A DNA stretch of 64,000 nucleotides from Cenococcum geophilum 1.58 (GCA_001692895.1 KV748280.1:62001-126000); one strand, 5' to 3'. Positions 47,266-60,506 are shown, numbered from the stretch's first letter. Notes: generated by a model from the letters alone, not told the origin. Made by a program: numbers and translations.

Positions 47266-47979
47266 ATTAAACTATAGAGGACTAAAGGCGTACCATAGGC
47301 GTACCGCAGGCGATGCACTGCTAGGGTAGCTATAGTAGGGGATAGGGGAAGGGGGCTGGCCTGTGTTACCATTAGTACGTAAAATATAAGGTATATAGGG
47401 AAATTGGTATTTATACCCTATATAGACAACCTTGTGAAAAATTTTCCTACTAGGGTGGGTTTATGTAGCAAGGTTCGCCCTTCTAAAATACTATTAGTAG
47501 CCTACTTTTAGGGAGAGTAGCTATTAATTACTAATTCCCTACCTATTCTTAAGCAAGGAGAAGAATAGGTTACATTACCAAAAAAAGTCGTATAGGAATA
47601 ACTAGTAGTTGTCTCTAAGCTGGCAAACTATATAGAGCCCTTTATTTTTATATATAAATGTTACTAAATCTATCCTTTAGAGCGCTTTTTTTACTCTAGG
47701 AATGGTAGAATATAGTAGAAATAGATAAAAGAGCTAGGATTTCTTTATTTCCTTAGTGCAAACTAAATATTAGAGAGCAAAATACCAGAATAAAACTCCC
47801 CTAGCATTTAAAACGGACTAGAGTGTCCACTTAGTTACTAGTACATATTAAGCTGCCTAGGAAGGATTTATGTATATAGGACTATAGCGCCATAGCCTAG
47901 AGGCTGCATGCGTAGTATTATACGTAGTATAATACAATTAGATATAAAAATAAAAAATAAAAATTTTAAACTTAAAGAA

Positions 47980-49720
47980 CAACCTTATACCTATATTAAA
48001 ACTATAACACCAATTAGTCCTAAGAGGATTTAATTTATTAGCCCTAGCCTTAACCCTTAAAGGGAAGCCTAGTGGCTTAAAAGACTATAATAACTATGAG
48101 GGGGATATTAATAATGTCTTATCCTTTATTAACTATATAACCACGAATAAATAAGCCGAAGGGCTACTACCCATTAAGATCGAGATACGAGACGCTAAAA
48201 TATTCGCAAAAATGGTAGCACGAGAACCCGATAAATACTACCGCCTTTTATAGAACTATTATCTAAAGCTTATATAAGCTAAGATACATACTGCCTAAGA
48301 TTATAATATTATCTAAGACCTATAAGCTTGTAAGGCGCTCGCTAATAATACATGCTAAGAGATTAAAGATAACCTCTATGCGTTTAAACGCAACGTCTAA
48401 TAATTAAAGAAGGCCGAAATTATACTTATTGCTACAGTTACTAAAAGAGAGGGTATAATTAAATACCTACAATTTTAGCTTAATAAGTATATTTATAACA
48501 ATACCAGATACCTTTTTACTGCATATAACGCCACCTAAGTCTTTATACCCCTAGCAATCTTACCTACTTAATGCTTAACGGAAGGTTAGCGCTAAGCAGC
48601 TTTATATAACAATTAAACCTAAACTACTACTATAGGGTTTAATATACGCTACCCCGATCCTCTAATCTTTAAGGGTAACCATAAGGAATATAGCTACTAG
48701 AAGATATAAATCTATAAAAAACTAACCTAGAGCGCCTGCCTTTTCCCTATAGAAGATACTAAGATTGGCTACATTATTGGACGAACAAAGGGCATCCTAT
48801 TTAATAGGCTTTTTACTTAATAAAAGACTAGCAGTCCCTAGAAGTGGTAGTCCCACTAAAAAGTCCTTAATAACCTTTGTCACGGCTCGAACAAATGCCT
48901 TTGAACCGAAGCTTAAACGAATGCTGTATTACGAAGATACTAAGCTAAAGAGAAGGAAAAGGGGTCGCCAGGACCGATGTAAACAAATATGTAGGGTGAG
49001 CCGCCAAGGCGCTAGCTTTAGGCGGGCCAATCGCAGGTCGGCAGAATATGGCAGAATTTGGCAGGTAACGTGCGATAGCGCCGTTACAACCTTAACTAAA
49101 TATACCGTAACTATAACCTAGTAGCTACTAATTAAGCTAAACTACGCACCCTAAAGATAAGTTCTACTAAATTATTTAACGAGTTCTATATTAAATTCCA
49201 GGAATATACTAAAGTCCTTACCTAAGACGATACTAAAGACCAGAAAGATCTTCTTAAAAAAGGTACTCATTGCCTTAGTTACGCAGCCGCTAGCCGTAAC
49301 TATAACAACGTTTATAATATAGTAGCAGCCCTATAAAAGATTAAACGATAGCTAAACTAGATTACTACTATAAACCCCTACCTAAAGACCTCTCTATAGA
49401 ATCCCTTTGGACCTACTAAACTACTAACGCCTACTACCCTAAGTAATACCACTAGTCCTAATATTAACCTCTCTATACTAGCCTTCCTAAAAAAGCTACT
49501 AAATAGAGAGCGTAAGTTACTCCGGAAGCTAAGGCGTTGCTATAAATACCGTTAAAAGGGATATTATAGCTATAGCCCAAACTGCCTAATAGCTAGGTTT
49601 AGTAGCTGCCGTTAAATACCTAACCCTATACCCCGGACACTAAATATATTACTACGCGCCGCTACCGCATAAGATGAAGATGTAGTAACGGTAGTAAAAT
49701 TAAACGCGGAAGCGGAAAAC
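47980..49720 (+). pseudogene. gag: E4 gag
   Basis: Gag of the G2 family, alignable with E6. Reads NNVLSFINYITT near 48109-48144, LLPIKIEIRDAKIFAKMVAR near 48163-48222, YNII.DL.ACKALANN near 48300-48350, and after the solo LTR SSTKLFNEFYIKFQEYTKVL near 49162-49222, with a CCHC-like region near 49535-49595 (CYKYR.KGYYSYSPNC). The solo LTR at 48888-49088 interrupts the middle. Confidence 0.75.
48888..49088. repeat. 201-bp solo LTR, unmutated, in E4 gag
   Basis: Bounded by TGTCACGG and CCGTTACA with a perfect duplication ACCTT on both sides (48883-48887, 49089-49093). Rich in CpA and TpG (ACAAATGCC, CCAGGACCG), so not RIP-mutated. It shares the terminal octamers with G1 and G2 LTRs but not their bodies, hence a third family. 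The 118-codon frame spanning it is chance. Confidence 0.85.
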
Positions 49721-52488
49721 GCAAAGTCCTAGCCCTAAGTTATAGGTTAGGATACTCCAATAATAGAGGGATCTATATATTGGCTTACTTAATAAATAGC
49801 TTAGTAAGAATAGAAGGATAAAAGTAAATAGTCTTACCTATAGAGGGAACTACCGCTAAGAAATAATATAAAACCTATTCTATAATTAACTGCGGAACTA
49901 CTAATAAATTTATAGATACCTAATTTGTGCGTACTTATAACCTACCTACCTTACCCCTCGCTAAAGCCCGCGCCCTATAACTCGCTAATAGTAGTTATAC
50001 TACATAAAAGATTACCTATATAATATAACTCTACCTAATATAAACGGACACTAAGAGGAGCTTTAGGCCTATATTATACCACTTATAAACTACCCGATTA
50101 TCCTTAAAATAAATTAGCTTAAATAATATAACCCTGCCATTAACTAGTAAAAGAAAGAAGTTATCTTTAACTCTAAATACTATAGAGAAACTTGCCTAGG
50201 GTATAGCCTAGCCGCCTTTATCTACTCCCTATGATATTAACCTAAGGAAACCCTTATTACCCTACCTATAACTAACTACTACTATATAAGCGCCGCGGCC
50301 TTTTACCGTATAGCACGTATAAAGGCTAAACCGTTACCGCAGCCTCTTAATTACGACTATATAAGCTTAATAAAGATTAGGACTACGTCCTCTATAGTAA
50401 TAGGATAGATATAGTTAACCTCCTAGAAAATAATGCCCCCGCAAAACTCTACGGACTTTTACCCTTAGACTTTAAGAAGTTTATAAAGCTTAAAAAAGAA
50501 CTTATTAATAAGGAACTCTATAAGCTCCTCCCTAAGAGATACTATAACTTTATTAATATATGCTTATAAAAGAGTATAGATATACTCCCCTTATATTAAC
50601 CTAATAACTATGCCATTAATATTAAATAAGGAAAAACGCTGCCCTATAAGAGACTACCTAATATTAAAAAATAAACTCCTAGTTATTAAAAAGTATATTA
50701 ACAAGTACCTTAATAAAGGGTTTATTTGTCCTAGTATGTCCCGAGTAGCTACCCCTATCCTCCTTACTAAAAAGCTAAGAGGAGGTATTTAATTCTATAT
50801 TAACTATAGAGGACTTAACGCTATTATAATTAAGAACTAATACCCCGTACCGCTTATATATAAGACTCTTAAATGGCTTAGCTAAGCTAAAATCTATACT
50901 AAGCTTAATATTATTACCGCCTTTAACCGCCTTTAAATACGGGAAGGTAATAAATAGAAAACAGTATTTGCATCGCGCTTCAGCCAATTTAAATACACTA
51001 TTATGCCTTTTAGCATATATAACGGCCTAGGCAGCTTCTAAAGCTATATTAATAACGCCTTATAGGACTACCTTAATGACATCTGCTCTGCGTACCTAGA
51101 CAATATACTTATTTATAGTAATAACCCTTTTAAGCATACTGAGCACGTTTAAAAGGTCCTACAGCGCCTTAGAAATGTAGGACTTTATATTAATTTAAAG
51201 AAATGCGAATTCTTAGTTATAGAAGTAAAATACCTTAAACTAATTATTACTACTAAGGGTATCCGTATGGACCCCAAAAAAGTATATATAATTACCGGAT
51301 GGTAAATCCCTATCTATATTAAGGACGTATAAGCCTTTCTTAGTTTCGCTAACTTCTATTAGAAATTTATATATAACTTCTTAGGTATTATAGCACTACT
51401 TATAGCAATAATGCGAATAAAGGGCCTTTCCGTAAAAGGAAGAAAAATATATTTACATTTTATCTAAACGCCTAAATATAAAAAGGCGTTTTAAGACTTA
51501 AAAGACGTGTTTACTAAAGCACTTATCCTAGCTTACTTTATACTAGGATAATAACTCTATCTTAAGACTAACTTCTTAAACTACGTTAACGCGGGCGTCC
51601 TTTCCTAAATAGGTAATAACGGTTTCCTTTACCTAGTCGTATTCTACTTATCTAAGCTTACACTATAAGAATATAACTACGAGATCTATAATAAGGAACT
51701 CCTCGCAATTATATAAGCGTTTAAGAAATTCTAACTAGAACTCTCCTTAATAGAATCTAACTAGCTAACTAAGGTCCTTACGGATTATTGTAACCTTAAG
51801 TACTTTATAACTATAAAATAACTAAATTAACGCCAAGCACGCTAGAATGAATTCCTCTCTAGTTTTAACTTTAAAATCGTATATAGGCTAGGAGTATAAG
51901 GTACTAAGCTTAATAGCCTAACACGCCGTTCGCAAGACCTTCCTTAGTTAAAAGAAAACCCTTATAATTAATTCTAATAATAAACGATCCTAAAAGCATG
52001 AAACTTAGCCCTAGGTATATTACCTAAAATAGAACTAACTACCCTTTAGCTTTATACCATAGAACTAGAGTTACCCCCTAAAATTAATAAACTTATTACT
52101 CTAGTATATAATACCTTTGTTAACCTATTACTATATTAACTAATTACTATAAAGATCGCTAGCTCTTATACGCTGCCTACTAACCTCTAAAGCTTAGGCT
52201 AGATTAATATAGCAGCCTTAAAAGTAAAAGAGAATAGGCTCTATTATAGAGGCCGTCTATTTATCCCTAACTTAAAAGACCTATAACGGTAACTAATCTA
52301 AATAGCCTACGACCTCTAATTAAGCGGCCACCTAGGCAAAGAAGGAACCTATAAGCTTTTTAGCCGATATTACTTCTAGCCAAAAATAATAAACTTAGTT
52401 AAACGCTTTATAAGCGCCTACTATAGCTATAACCGTGCTAAAGCATTCTACAAAAAGTACTAAGGACTACTATACCCTTTACTAATAC
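49721..52488 (+). pseudogene. pol: E4 pol, first part (protease, RT, RNase H, integrase zinc region)
   Basis: Retropepsin-like region near 49873-49990 reads IINCGTTNKFIDT and FVRTYNLPTLPL, with the catalytic Asp of 'DCGA' now Asn. RT text starts near 50600 (KEKRCPIRDYLILKNKLLVI in a 60-codon open frame, 50610-50792), then YINYRGLNAI near 50796-50826 and FSQFKYTIMPF near 50980-51010; the catalytic box is YLDN at 51093-51104, one Asp kept. LKKCEFLVIEVKYL follows near 51196-51237. RNase H lies near 51540-51820 (YNYEIYNKELLAII). The integrase HHCC region (HLGKEGTYKLF near 52330-52362, CYSCNR-type now YYSYNR) precedes the E5 insertion. Confidence 0.85.
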
Positions 52489-52493
52489 CTATA

Positions 52494-52913
52494 TGTAACG
52501 GAACCTTATAGTAGGAACTACGGTGGGTTCGTCAATAGGCTAGGTATGTAGGTAATGCAGAAAGTCAACAACGTAATAACAACTGGTAGGGTGGTTGCCT
52601 AACAGATTAACTCTAATTGTATTCTAAGAATTACTATAAGGAAGGAACTATCTAGGTAGGGACTAAGGGTCCTTAAATATATAACCGTACTCCTATAAAA
52701 GTCGTTACCTTATCTACTCTATCTACTCTATTCGCTCTATAGTAGATCTTATAAATTACCCAGATTATATAAATCACATTATATAACTTTGCTTACTATT
52801 CCTCGTTACATAGTTCTATCGGCTTTATCCTAGACCGTACTTATATTAACTAACTAGCTTCTTCTAACTCTTCTCTAAGTAGTTGTAATATTATACTTAA
52901 AGCGTTTATAACA
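52494..52913 (-). repeat. E5 3' LTR
   Basis: Left LTR on the plus strand, the 3' LTR for this minus-strand element. TGTAACGGAACC to GCGTTTATAACA as read on plus. Confidence 0.95.
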
Positions 52914-52932
52914 TTATCTCCCTCCTCCTTAT
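52914..52932 (-). other. E5 polypurine tract
   Basis: TTATCTCCCTCCTCCTTAT on plus, purine-rich on minus, directly next to the 3' LTR. Confidence 0.7.
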
Positions 52933-53449
52933 CTTTGTTCTTAAAAATACCTAGCATCTCTAGGTTATTTACTAGAGGTATAATATCCGTCTAATTAATT
53001 TGGTTAATATTGTTACTTATTATACCTAAAGTATCTTCTTCTTTATCTACAGCTCGTCGGTCTTGTACTGTTGCTATAATATTATCTTTTAGTGAAATAA
53101 TACCGTCTCCATGTTCTTATTTTGTAAAAGAGGGGTTAATCTATGTTGTGTTGGCGAGTCCCTCCTCCTAATAACTATTCTTTTGCTTAGAGTGTATTAA
53201 AGCGAATATTCGGTTGTTCTGCGATGTTCGCTTAGTCTCTAACGCTAAATATACGCGTTCTATTACTCTAAATAGTCTTTAAGTGCCCTTATTAATTGCT
53301 GCTAGGGTTTTAGGTTTAATCTACTGCTGCGAAACTCGATAATAAGCTTTTAGTAGCGCTGGCGGAACTTTATTATTCTTATAACGCTAAAAAAGAGGCT
53401 GCTGATGCTTAATAACGTGCTCTTAATTCTCGTCTTACTGCGTCCACTC

Positions 53450-56400
53450 AGTTAATCCGTCTTAAGAAGGTTTATAAGAAGGTTCGTTCTAAGAAGTAGA
53501 AACTTATAAAATAAGGTTTATAGGAACTTGGCAATAAAAGAACGGATTCTCTTCTAATAAAGAAGGAAATAACTCTAAATACTTTGGCAACTGGTCCTCT
53601 TAGGTCCTCCTTAGGTGGCTTATTTTTTGGCGATCCTTCTTTATTAATACTGCCTAACCTCTTCTCTTCCAATACTTCTATACCTTTTCTATAGCATTTT
53701 TTAAATTCTATAGTAGCTCCTAGGTAGTCTTATTGTAGCCTATCTATTTAACTTTATACTATGTTTTATTGTTTATATCCTTATAACTAACGATCTTTAA
53801 AACTTGCTATTTGTCTTCCTTTTATCCTCTATACGTGTCTACCTTATAGACTAGTGGCTTAATATTCCCGTATACTGGCTCTAGCATCGCGATATACTGT
53901 ATAGGGTAGATCTTTATTTTAGCTAGTAGGTTTAACTTAAACGTAACCGGTGAAATCCTCTTTATAATTTTAAAAGGTCTTAGTCTAACGTGGTCTAACT
54001 TCTTACTTAGTTATTAAATTTTGAAATTTTTGTATAGTAGCTATACTTTATCTCCCTCCTTAAAATCTAGTCCTTTAGATCTCCTAGCGTTATAGTATTT
54101 TTTTTATCCTTTACTATACCACTTTTGCTATTTCTATAAGGTTTATATAAAGATTTATTAATGTCTCTATTTTTTACTTAGCTATGCTACTTATTTTCTT
54201 TGCTTAATATAGCGATAATGATGTTCTTAGCTTATATCTATAATTCGCCTTAAAGGGTAATATATCTATCCCTTCCTGTGGTGTCGCGTTATATATAAAC
54301 TATATAACTAGTAATAGCGATACCCAATTATTCTGTGTATAATTAATATAGTGTCTTAGATACTGTTCTAGTATCTAGTTTAGTCTTTCTGTTTAACCGT
54401 CTNTCTGCGGATAATATATGGTAGAAGTTACTGCTTAAACTCCTTATTCCGCTAAGAATACCTCCTAAAATACTGCTATAAATCTTAAATCTCTATCTAA
54501 TATAATCTTGCTTAGTGCTCCGTATCTTATAAATACTTCTTTAATATAGATTCTAGCAACGTCTTCCGCTAAGATTTCTTTCGTATATACTATAAAGTAT
54601 CCCCACTTCGTTAGCTTATCTACTATTACTAAGATTACGTCGTAATCTTATCTGGTAATAGGATTTCTTAACTTTAGTAACTTTATAATAAAGTCCTATA
54701 ATATAACCTCCTATAGTCTTTCTAGTATTTTAATAGGTTATAGCCCTCCGTATAGCTTATACCTTATTAGTTTATTTCTTTAGCAGTCTAGATATTCCTT
54801 AGTGACTTATCTTGCTAGTCCCTAGATTCTATTAATAATATACTCTTCTTAGAGTCTTAACACTAAGCCTATAGCTCTATTGTGTCCTTGGGTTAATCCC
54901 TTATAAAATAACTTAATAAACTCTCTCGCAATGTTCCTTGGTACGTACGTTACTTCTTAATTTTTATACTACTCTAAGTTTGGATCCTCTGTCTATACTT
55001 CTTAGATCTTTTATACCTATTTACTCTTTAGTGCTTCGTAGGTCTAACTAGTTTCTCTTATTGCTATAATCTTTAAATAATTATATCTAATCAATCCGTT
55101 AGTATCTTTTCGCAGTAAAGCCCCTAATGGCTTTTTGTTATTTTATAGTTTAGCCTTCCTACTTAGAGCGTCTGCTTGTGTATTGTCTGTACCCTTAGTA
55201 TACTAAATCTTAAAATAGTATTTTATAAGCATTTCTGCCCATCTAACCTATCTTTAGTTAAGTTCTTTTGTTATTAGGAACCCCATTAGGTTTTTATAAT
55301 CTATCTTAACTATAAATGGTTTCTCTATGCCTTATAAGAATGCTCTCTATTTTTAGAGTGCTGTAACTATACCTAATAACTCCTTATTATAGATGTTATA
55401 GTTTAGTTCTAGTAGTGTTATCTTCCGACTATAGTATGCTACTAGGTGCTATCTATCTTTATATCTTTATAGGAAGTACACTCCTAGTATAAAGTTTAAT
55501 GCATTTATTTCGACCACTGTCTCTAGTTTTAGTTAGTAGATTTTAAGGATTGGGTTTTAAGTAAACAACTTCTTAACCTCCTTAAATAGTTTCCTCTGCT
55601 CTTTTCCCTATACCTAAGGTTCTTCTTTCTTTGTTAACCTTGTAAATGGCTTAATATCTTTTAACTATTAAGCTATAAACCTTCTACAGTAATTGCAAAA
55701 CCCTAGAAACGACCTTAACTGCGTAACGTTCTCTAGTTCTTGCTAATTTACTATAGCCTTAATCTTTTTTAGATCTATACTAAGTTGGCCTAGTTTAATA
55801 ATAAATCTAATAAAATCTGTCTTCCTGGTAAAGAACTCGCATTTCTTAATTGCTACTAGCATTTATTCTTTATATAGTCTCTTTAAGACCTATTTAACGT
55901 GTTCTCTGTGCTCTTTCTTACTTATTAAGTAGATAATAATATTGTTAAGGTATACTATAACAAATTAATTTAAGTGTTCCCTTAATATATTGTTAATACG
56001 TTTTTAGAACGTTGCTAGTGTATTTATAAGCCTAAATTGCATAACTAATAGTTTATATAGTTCTTCATTTAACCTAAAGGCTGCCTTCTATTTGTTGCCT
56101 TCCTTAATCCTAATCTAATAGTACGCCCATCTTAGATCTATTTTTATAAAGATTTGCGCATTACTAATCCTGTCTTAGATTTCGCTAATTAAGGGTAAAG
56201 GATACCTATCCTTTCTAGTAATGCTATTTAACTGTCTATAGTTAATACATAGCCTAAGTTTCCTATTTTTCTTTAGTATAAATAGTACTGGATATCCTAC
56301 TGATAACTGCGATGGTCTAATATATCCCTTTTATAAGTTTTCTTAGATAAACTCTTTTAGTACTCTCCCTTTTTCTTTAGTGAGCTTATAGATTAGAAAG

Positions 56401-56960
56401 AACCTTAGACTTATTCCTAGTTCTAATTCTATCTTATAGTCCTATACTATATATTTTAACAGCTTTTCGCTTTTTAGCAACTATAGTTTTTTGCCGTATT
56501 TATAGTATCTCTTTGGTATATAACTTAGTCCTTTATCTGTTTCTTTATAGGTCGCCCCTACTTAGTACTATACCATCTTAGCTTATTGTTATATCTTGCA
56601 GCGTTAAGTATCTCTAATATTGACCTAACCTATAATTTAATTAATTTTTAGATTATATTCTTATAACTAAGGCATTCCTAATACTGCCTTATTATTCCCC
56701 AATGGTAATATATTAAATGATATCTCGATTTATCTCCCTTTAATAGTTATCTAAATTGGTCCTGTTTCTAGATTAATAATGCCTCCTCCATAGGCTATTA
56801 GATCTCCTAAAATTATAACTAATAGATAAGGGTGCTTCTTTTGCCTATATAGTAGCCCCATCCTTTTAACTACTATTGGTAAGATGTGGTTTCTTACTGC
56901 TCTACTATCTACTAGTGCTTTAAACTGTTAATCTTGCCATTTAACTTATAAATTTAGGTG
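53450..56960 (-). pseudogene. pol: E5 pol: protease to chromodomain
   Basis: Reverse-strand copy of the G1 pol. Protease near 56921-56898 reads ALVDSRA, with the DSG Gly turned to Arg. RT catalytic box YLNN near 55954-55943. RNase H near 55314-55280 (KIDYKNLMGFL, Thr now Met). Integrase near 54990-54080, and chromodomain near 53765-53715 (YKVK.IGYNKTT). An ambiguous base sits at 54403 in the integrase part. A 66-codon open run (53472-53672) ahead of the 3' end falls in the conserved tail after the chromodomain (SVLLLPSSYKPYF) but reads a shifted frame. Confidence 0.87.
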
Positions 56961-58960
56961 TTATCCTTAAATTCCTTTAAGGGTCTAAGGCTTTACTACT
57001 GGCTCCCTCTAGTCCTATAGGCCTCTACTTTTTCTAACTATTAGCTGCTAGATCCTTATATACTTAGCTTATTTTTTAGCTAATGCCTAGTTTGCTTTTT
57101 ATCCTTAATATACTATAGATACGTGTTTTCTGGGTATTCCCACTACTATTATCCGTCTAAGTATTCTTCTATAAGGAATCTTTTTAGTTAAAGTATTAAG
57201 TCTCCTAACTCCTAAACTTTAACTAGATGCTAGCCGTGTATATACTTAGCATTTCTATATTATTGCTTATCTGGCGCCCAATATATCCTTATAGGGTATT
57301 TCCGGTTTTTTTCTTTTGGATTTTTGTGCATCTTGTATATATTATCTATATATACAATCCATGATAGCGTATAGTGCGCTAGGTGCTTTAGGTTAACTCT
57401 TAGCTCGTCTTTATCCTTAAGTTTAAACCTTTATTGCGCTAATCTAAATGTTACGTTTTCGTTTATAGGTACTAAGACGCGTTTCTTACTTCTCTAGTCT
57501 TCTAACCGTTCCTCTAGGTCCTTTAATGTTATAAGTAAGGCTCCCTTAATATAATTTATTGCCTTTTCTATAATTGGGTAGTCCTAGATAACTTTCTTAT
57601 TTAACTATATATAGAAATCTTCCTACTTATCATTGTGTCTCTGTCTATACTACTTTTAGTATAGCTGCTAGAGTGTATACGGCTTGTCCGTAAGGAAGTA
57701 TCTTCTTATTACTACGTCGTGACAGCCCTTTATGTGCCGTTCCTCGAATCTAGTTAGAATCCCTAAATCCTCTTTGTTTTCCAGTTCGGTAAGCCATTTA
57801 GCTCTTAGCGTGCCTATTCTTAGCCTATTAGTAATTCTTTATACTAGTACTCTATCTTATATACGACTTAATGCGCTAGATTTTCTGTTTAGTTTTTACT
57901 ATATAAAGATTCTTGCTCTAAATTCGCTTATAGTTTCTTTAGTTACTCACCTTATAAGTAGATCCTTAAAGTCTTCTTACTTCTTAATCGCGATATTAAC
58001 TTTAGTCTAAATGATGTGTTCTACTAGTAAGTCCTTTGGGTCTATATGTCTGTCTTCTAATCTAGTTACTATTTGTACTACAGATTCTCTAATTTACAGG
58101 TAGGCCTCTTGCCTCCTTATAGGTGTCCTTATTTATACTCCAAATTTTTAGTCCCTTAGATTTTTTAATCCTAAGCTTGCTTCTTTCTTAAGCTATACTC
58201 TAGCCTTAGTCTAACTAGGCTTTACTAGTATTCTTATCTTGTCTTAAGAATTTTAAATCTTACTTACCTTATCTTAAGAGTCTTATGCCTTTAGGAAACT
58301 GCGTCCTAAGCTTATTTATATATTACTAAACTAAGCTGTTACTCTGCTCTATTAGTTATTGTCCGTTATAGGTCTATAAGCGTGCCTTATCTTATTTTAA
58401 GAATCTTGGTTATCTCTTATCTCTTCTTAAGAATCTTAAGCCTTTAGCCTTTTACCTTTATTAAATAGTAAGCTAGCACTAGCAGTCGTCTACTTACTTA
58501 ATTATCTTTAGATATTACTCCTTTTATTTTATAAAGCGATGGATGCCGTATCTAATGGTGTTATAATGCCCGTTACTAAACCTTGCTCTATAGCGGTTTT
58601 AGTCTCTACTTCTATTACGCTATTAAGGTTTAGATACCCCTAGTTAGTTCCTTTTTTATCTTTATTGCTGTTAATTAATAAGTACTCTAACTTTATTATT
58701 ATTATTGCTAATCTTTATCTGTATATTACCATAATATCTTAATCTAGCTTATAGAGTTAATCTTATTCTTTATCTAATTCTTTAGTTCCTTTAAGTCCTC
58801 TTAACTTTAGCTCTTATAGCTAATAGCTTATGCCGTACTTAGCGTCTTTATAAATTTAGTATACGTTATTATAACAGAACATAAAACTTTTAATTAAATA
58901 CTTTTTTATTCCTTACAGCATACTATTATTCCTCTATATATATATATTACGTACTACTAG
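56961..58960 (-). pseudogene. E5 segment between CCHC knuckle and protease
   Basis: Collinear with the E1 segment. The repeat motif is visible on the plus strand as TTATCTTAAGAATCTT-like units near 58225-58445, some seven copies. The 92-codon plus-strand frame at 57732-58010 is antisense to it and not a gene. Confidence 0.6.
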
Positions 58961-60043
58961 TCTAGTTCCCTTTACCGTATAGTAACTCTAACCACTTCTA
59001 TAGTCTCTAGCGAAATAACTCTATTTTCTGTAATTTATATAAGCTCTGTTTTTAAACTATTACTTTTGCTATAAAGTCCGCTTAAACGTCTTCTACTAGT
59101 AAGATCCTTAGTTTAGCCTTTGCTCCTTAGTCCTATAATTACTTAATTCTTAACTTCTAGGTTTCTATAGTTGTTTTCCCTATCTCTTATAGGTTTCTTT
59201 AGTACCACTTAGGTCTATTAGCTTTACGCCATACTATAGTTTCTAATTTGGCTTTAGTTGTTGCGTACTCTATATCTTATATAACTATAAAACTCTGTCC
59301 TAGCCTCCCTTAGTCTATTCCCTTTAGAAGATCCTATTGTCAATCTTAATTACTTAATTTATTAATTCCCTAAGGGTGTCCGTATCCTTTATTAGAATAA
59401 TTACGTCTTAGACTTTAGCCTTAAGTCCCTGTTTATACTGTGCTATAAGCGCCCTATTGTTCTATTTAACCTATATAGTAAGTATTTAAAACTGCGTTAT
59501 ATACTTAATTACTAAAGTTCGTTATATTAGGTCCTAAAGCTTTTTTTTTACTATAACTATTGCTTCCGGGTCCCCGAATATCTATATTAATCGTTCTATA
59601 AATCCTACCTAGCTAGAAAACATAAATCGTACCTCTTAATTAGTAGTAGTTATTCCGTTAGTCTATATTTCCGTTAAGTAGGGTTTAAACTATTTAAGTG
59701 CCCTCCCTATTAAGAACAGTCCTGCGTAGGCTATTTAATCCATTAACGTAGCTAACTTAGCCCCTTCTTATATGACTTTAAAATGCATTTACGTAAGAAA
59801 TCCTTTAAGCTTCGGTCTCTTTCCTAAGAATTGTTTAATTAAAGGTAACTTAACCTTTACTGCTCCAATTCTATTAAGTCTTTCCTTAAGTGTTTGGTTG
59901 TTCTTATTTAACCTATTAACTATTTTCTATAACTGCCCAACCGTAACTAGTTATAAGTTAGTATCTTATATACTTGTATCTCTACTTAACCTTAAAGTAG
60001 TTACTGCCGTTAACGGCGTTATGGTAGCTGCTTTTAGTGGCAT
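58961..60043 (-). pseudogene. gag: E5 gag (nucleocapsid part)
   Basis: ATG intact at 60043, followed by PLKAATITPLTAVTTLRLS. Then AVKVKLPLIKQFLGKRPKLK near 59860-59800. The CCHC region lies near 59055-59000. This is the best preserved G1 gag start in the window and supports the start chosen for the other copies. The 95-codon plus-strand frame at 59772-60059 is its shadow. Confidence 0.8.
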
Positions 60044-60081
60044 ATTATTTAACTTCTAAGACCGTAATTAGGTAGTAATTA

Positions 60082-60501
60082 TATAACGGAACCTTGTAGC
60101 AGGAACTACGGTAGGTTCGTTAATAGGCTAGGTATATAGGTAATGCAGGAAGTTAACAACGTAATAATAACTGGTGGAGTGGTTGCCTAATAGATTAACT
60201 TTAATTATATTCTAAGAATTACTATAAGGAAGGAACTATCTAGGTAGGGACTAAGGGTCCTTAAATATATAACCATACTCCTATAAAAGTCGTTACTCTG
60301 TTCGCTTTATCTGCTCTATTCGCTTTATAGCAGATCTTACAGATTACCCAGATTATATAGATCACATTATATAACTCTGCTTATTATTCCTCGTCATATG
60401 GTTCTATTGGCTCTATCCTAGACCGTGCTTATATTAACTAACTAGCCTCTTCTAACTCTTCTCCAAGTAGTTGTAATATGGTACTAAAAGCGTTTGTAAC
60501 A
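60082..60501 (-). repeat. E5 5' LTR
   Basis: Right LTR on plus, 420 bp, ends GCGTTTGTAACA with less RIP than the left LTR. Confidence 0.95.
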
Positions 60502-60506
60502 CTATA

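Larger units (their letters stand above)
46409..47977. mobile_element. N1: non-coding element with minisatellites and A-rich tail
   Basis: An insertion of about 1,547 bp (46420-47966) flanked by an 11-bp direct repeat TAAACTTAAAG (46409-46419 and 47967-47977). E6 shows the empty site at 63497-63507. The 5' end is two tandem arrays; the 3' end is A-rich (ATATAAAAATAAAAAATAAAA); between them is about 650 bp of non-coding DNA. An A-rich tail, 11-bp duplication and 5' tandem array suggest a non-autonomous retroposon driven by a LINE, though a Mutator-like origin (9-11 bp duplications) is possible; no terminal inverted repeats were seen. A perfect palindrome GTATTATAC/GTATAATAC lies at 47915-47935. 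Confidence 0.75.
52494..60501 (-). mobile_element. E5: chromodomain Gypsy element, G1 family, reverse strand, inside E4
   Basis: 8,008 bp with equal LTRs of 420 bp and a perfect duplication CTATA (52489-52493, 60502-60506). E4 integrase continues on both sides. Internal part 7,168 bp, one base off that of E1. Complete domain order on the minus strand. LTR subfamily as in E3. Confidence 0.94.

Noticed and set aside
48765..49121. 118-codon frame on the plus strand
   Set aside because: It starts in E4 gag, crosses the duplication and runs through the solo LTR, so it is a chance fusion.
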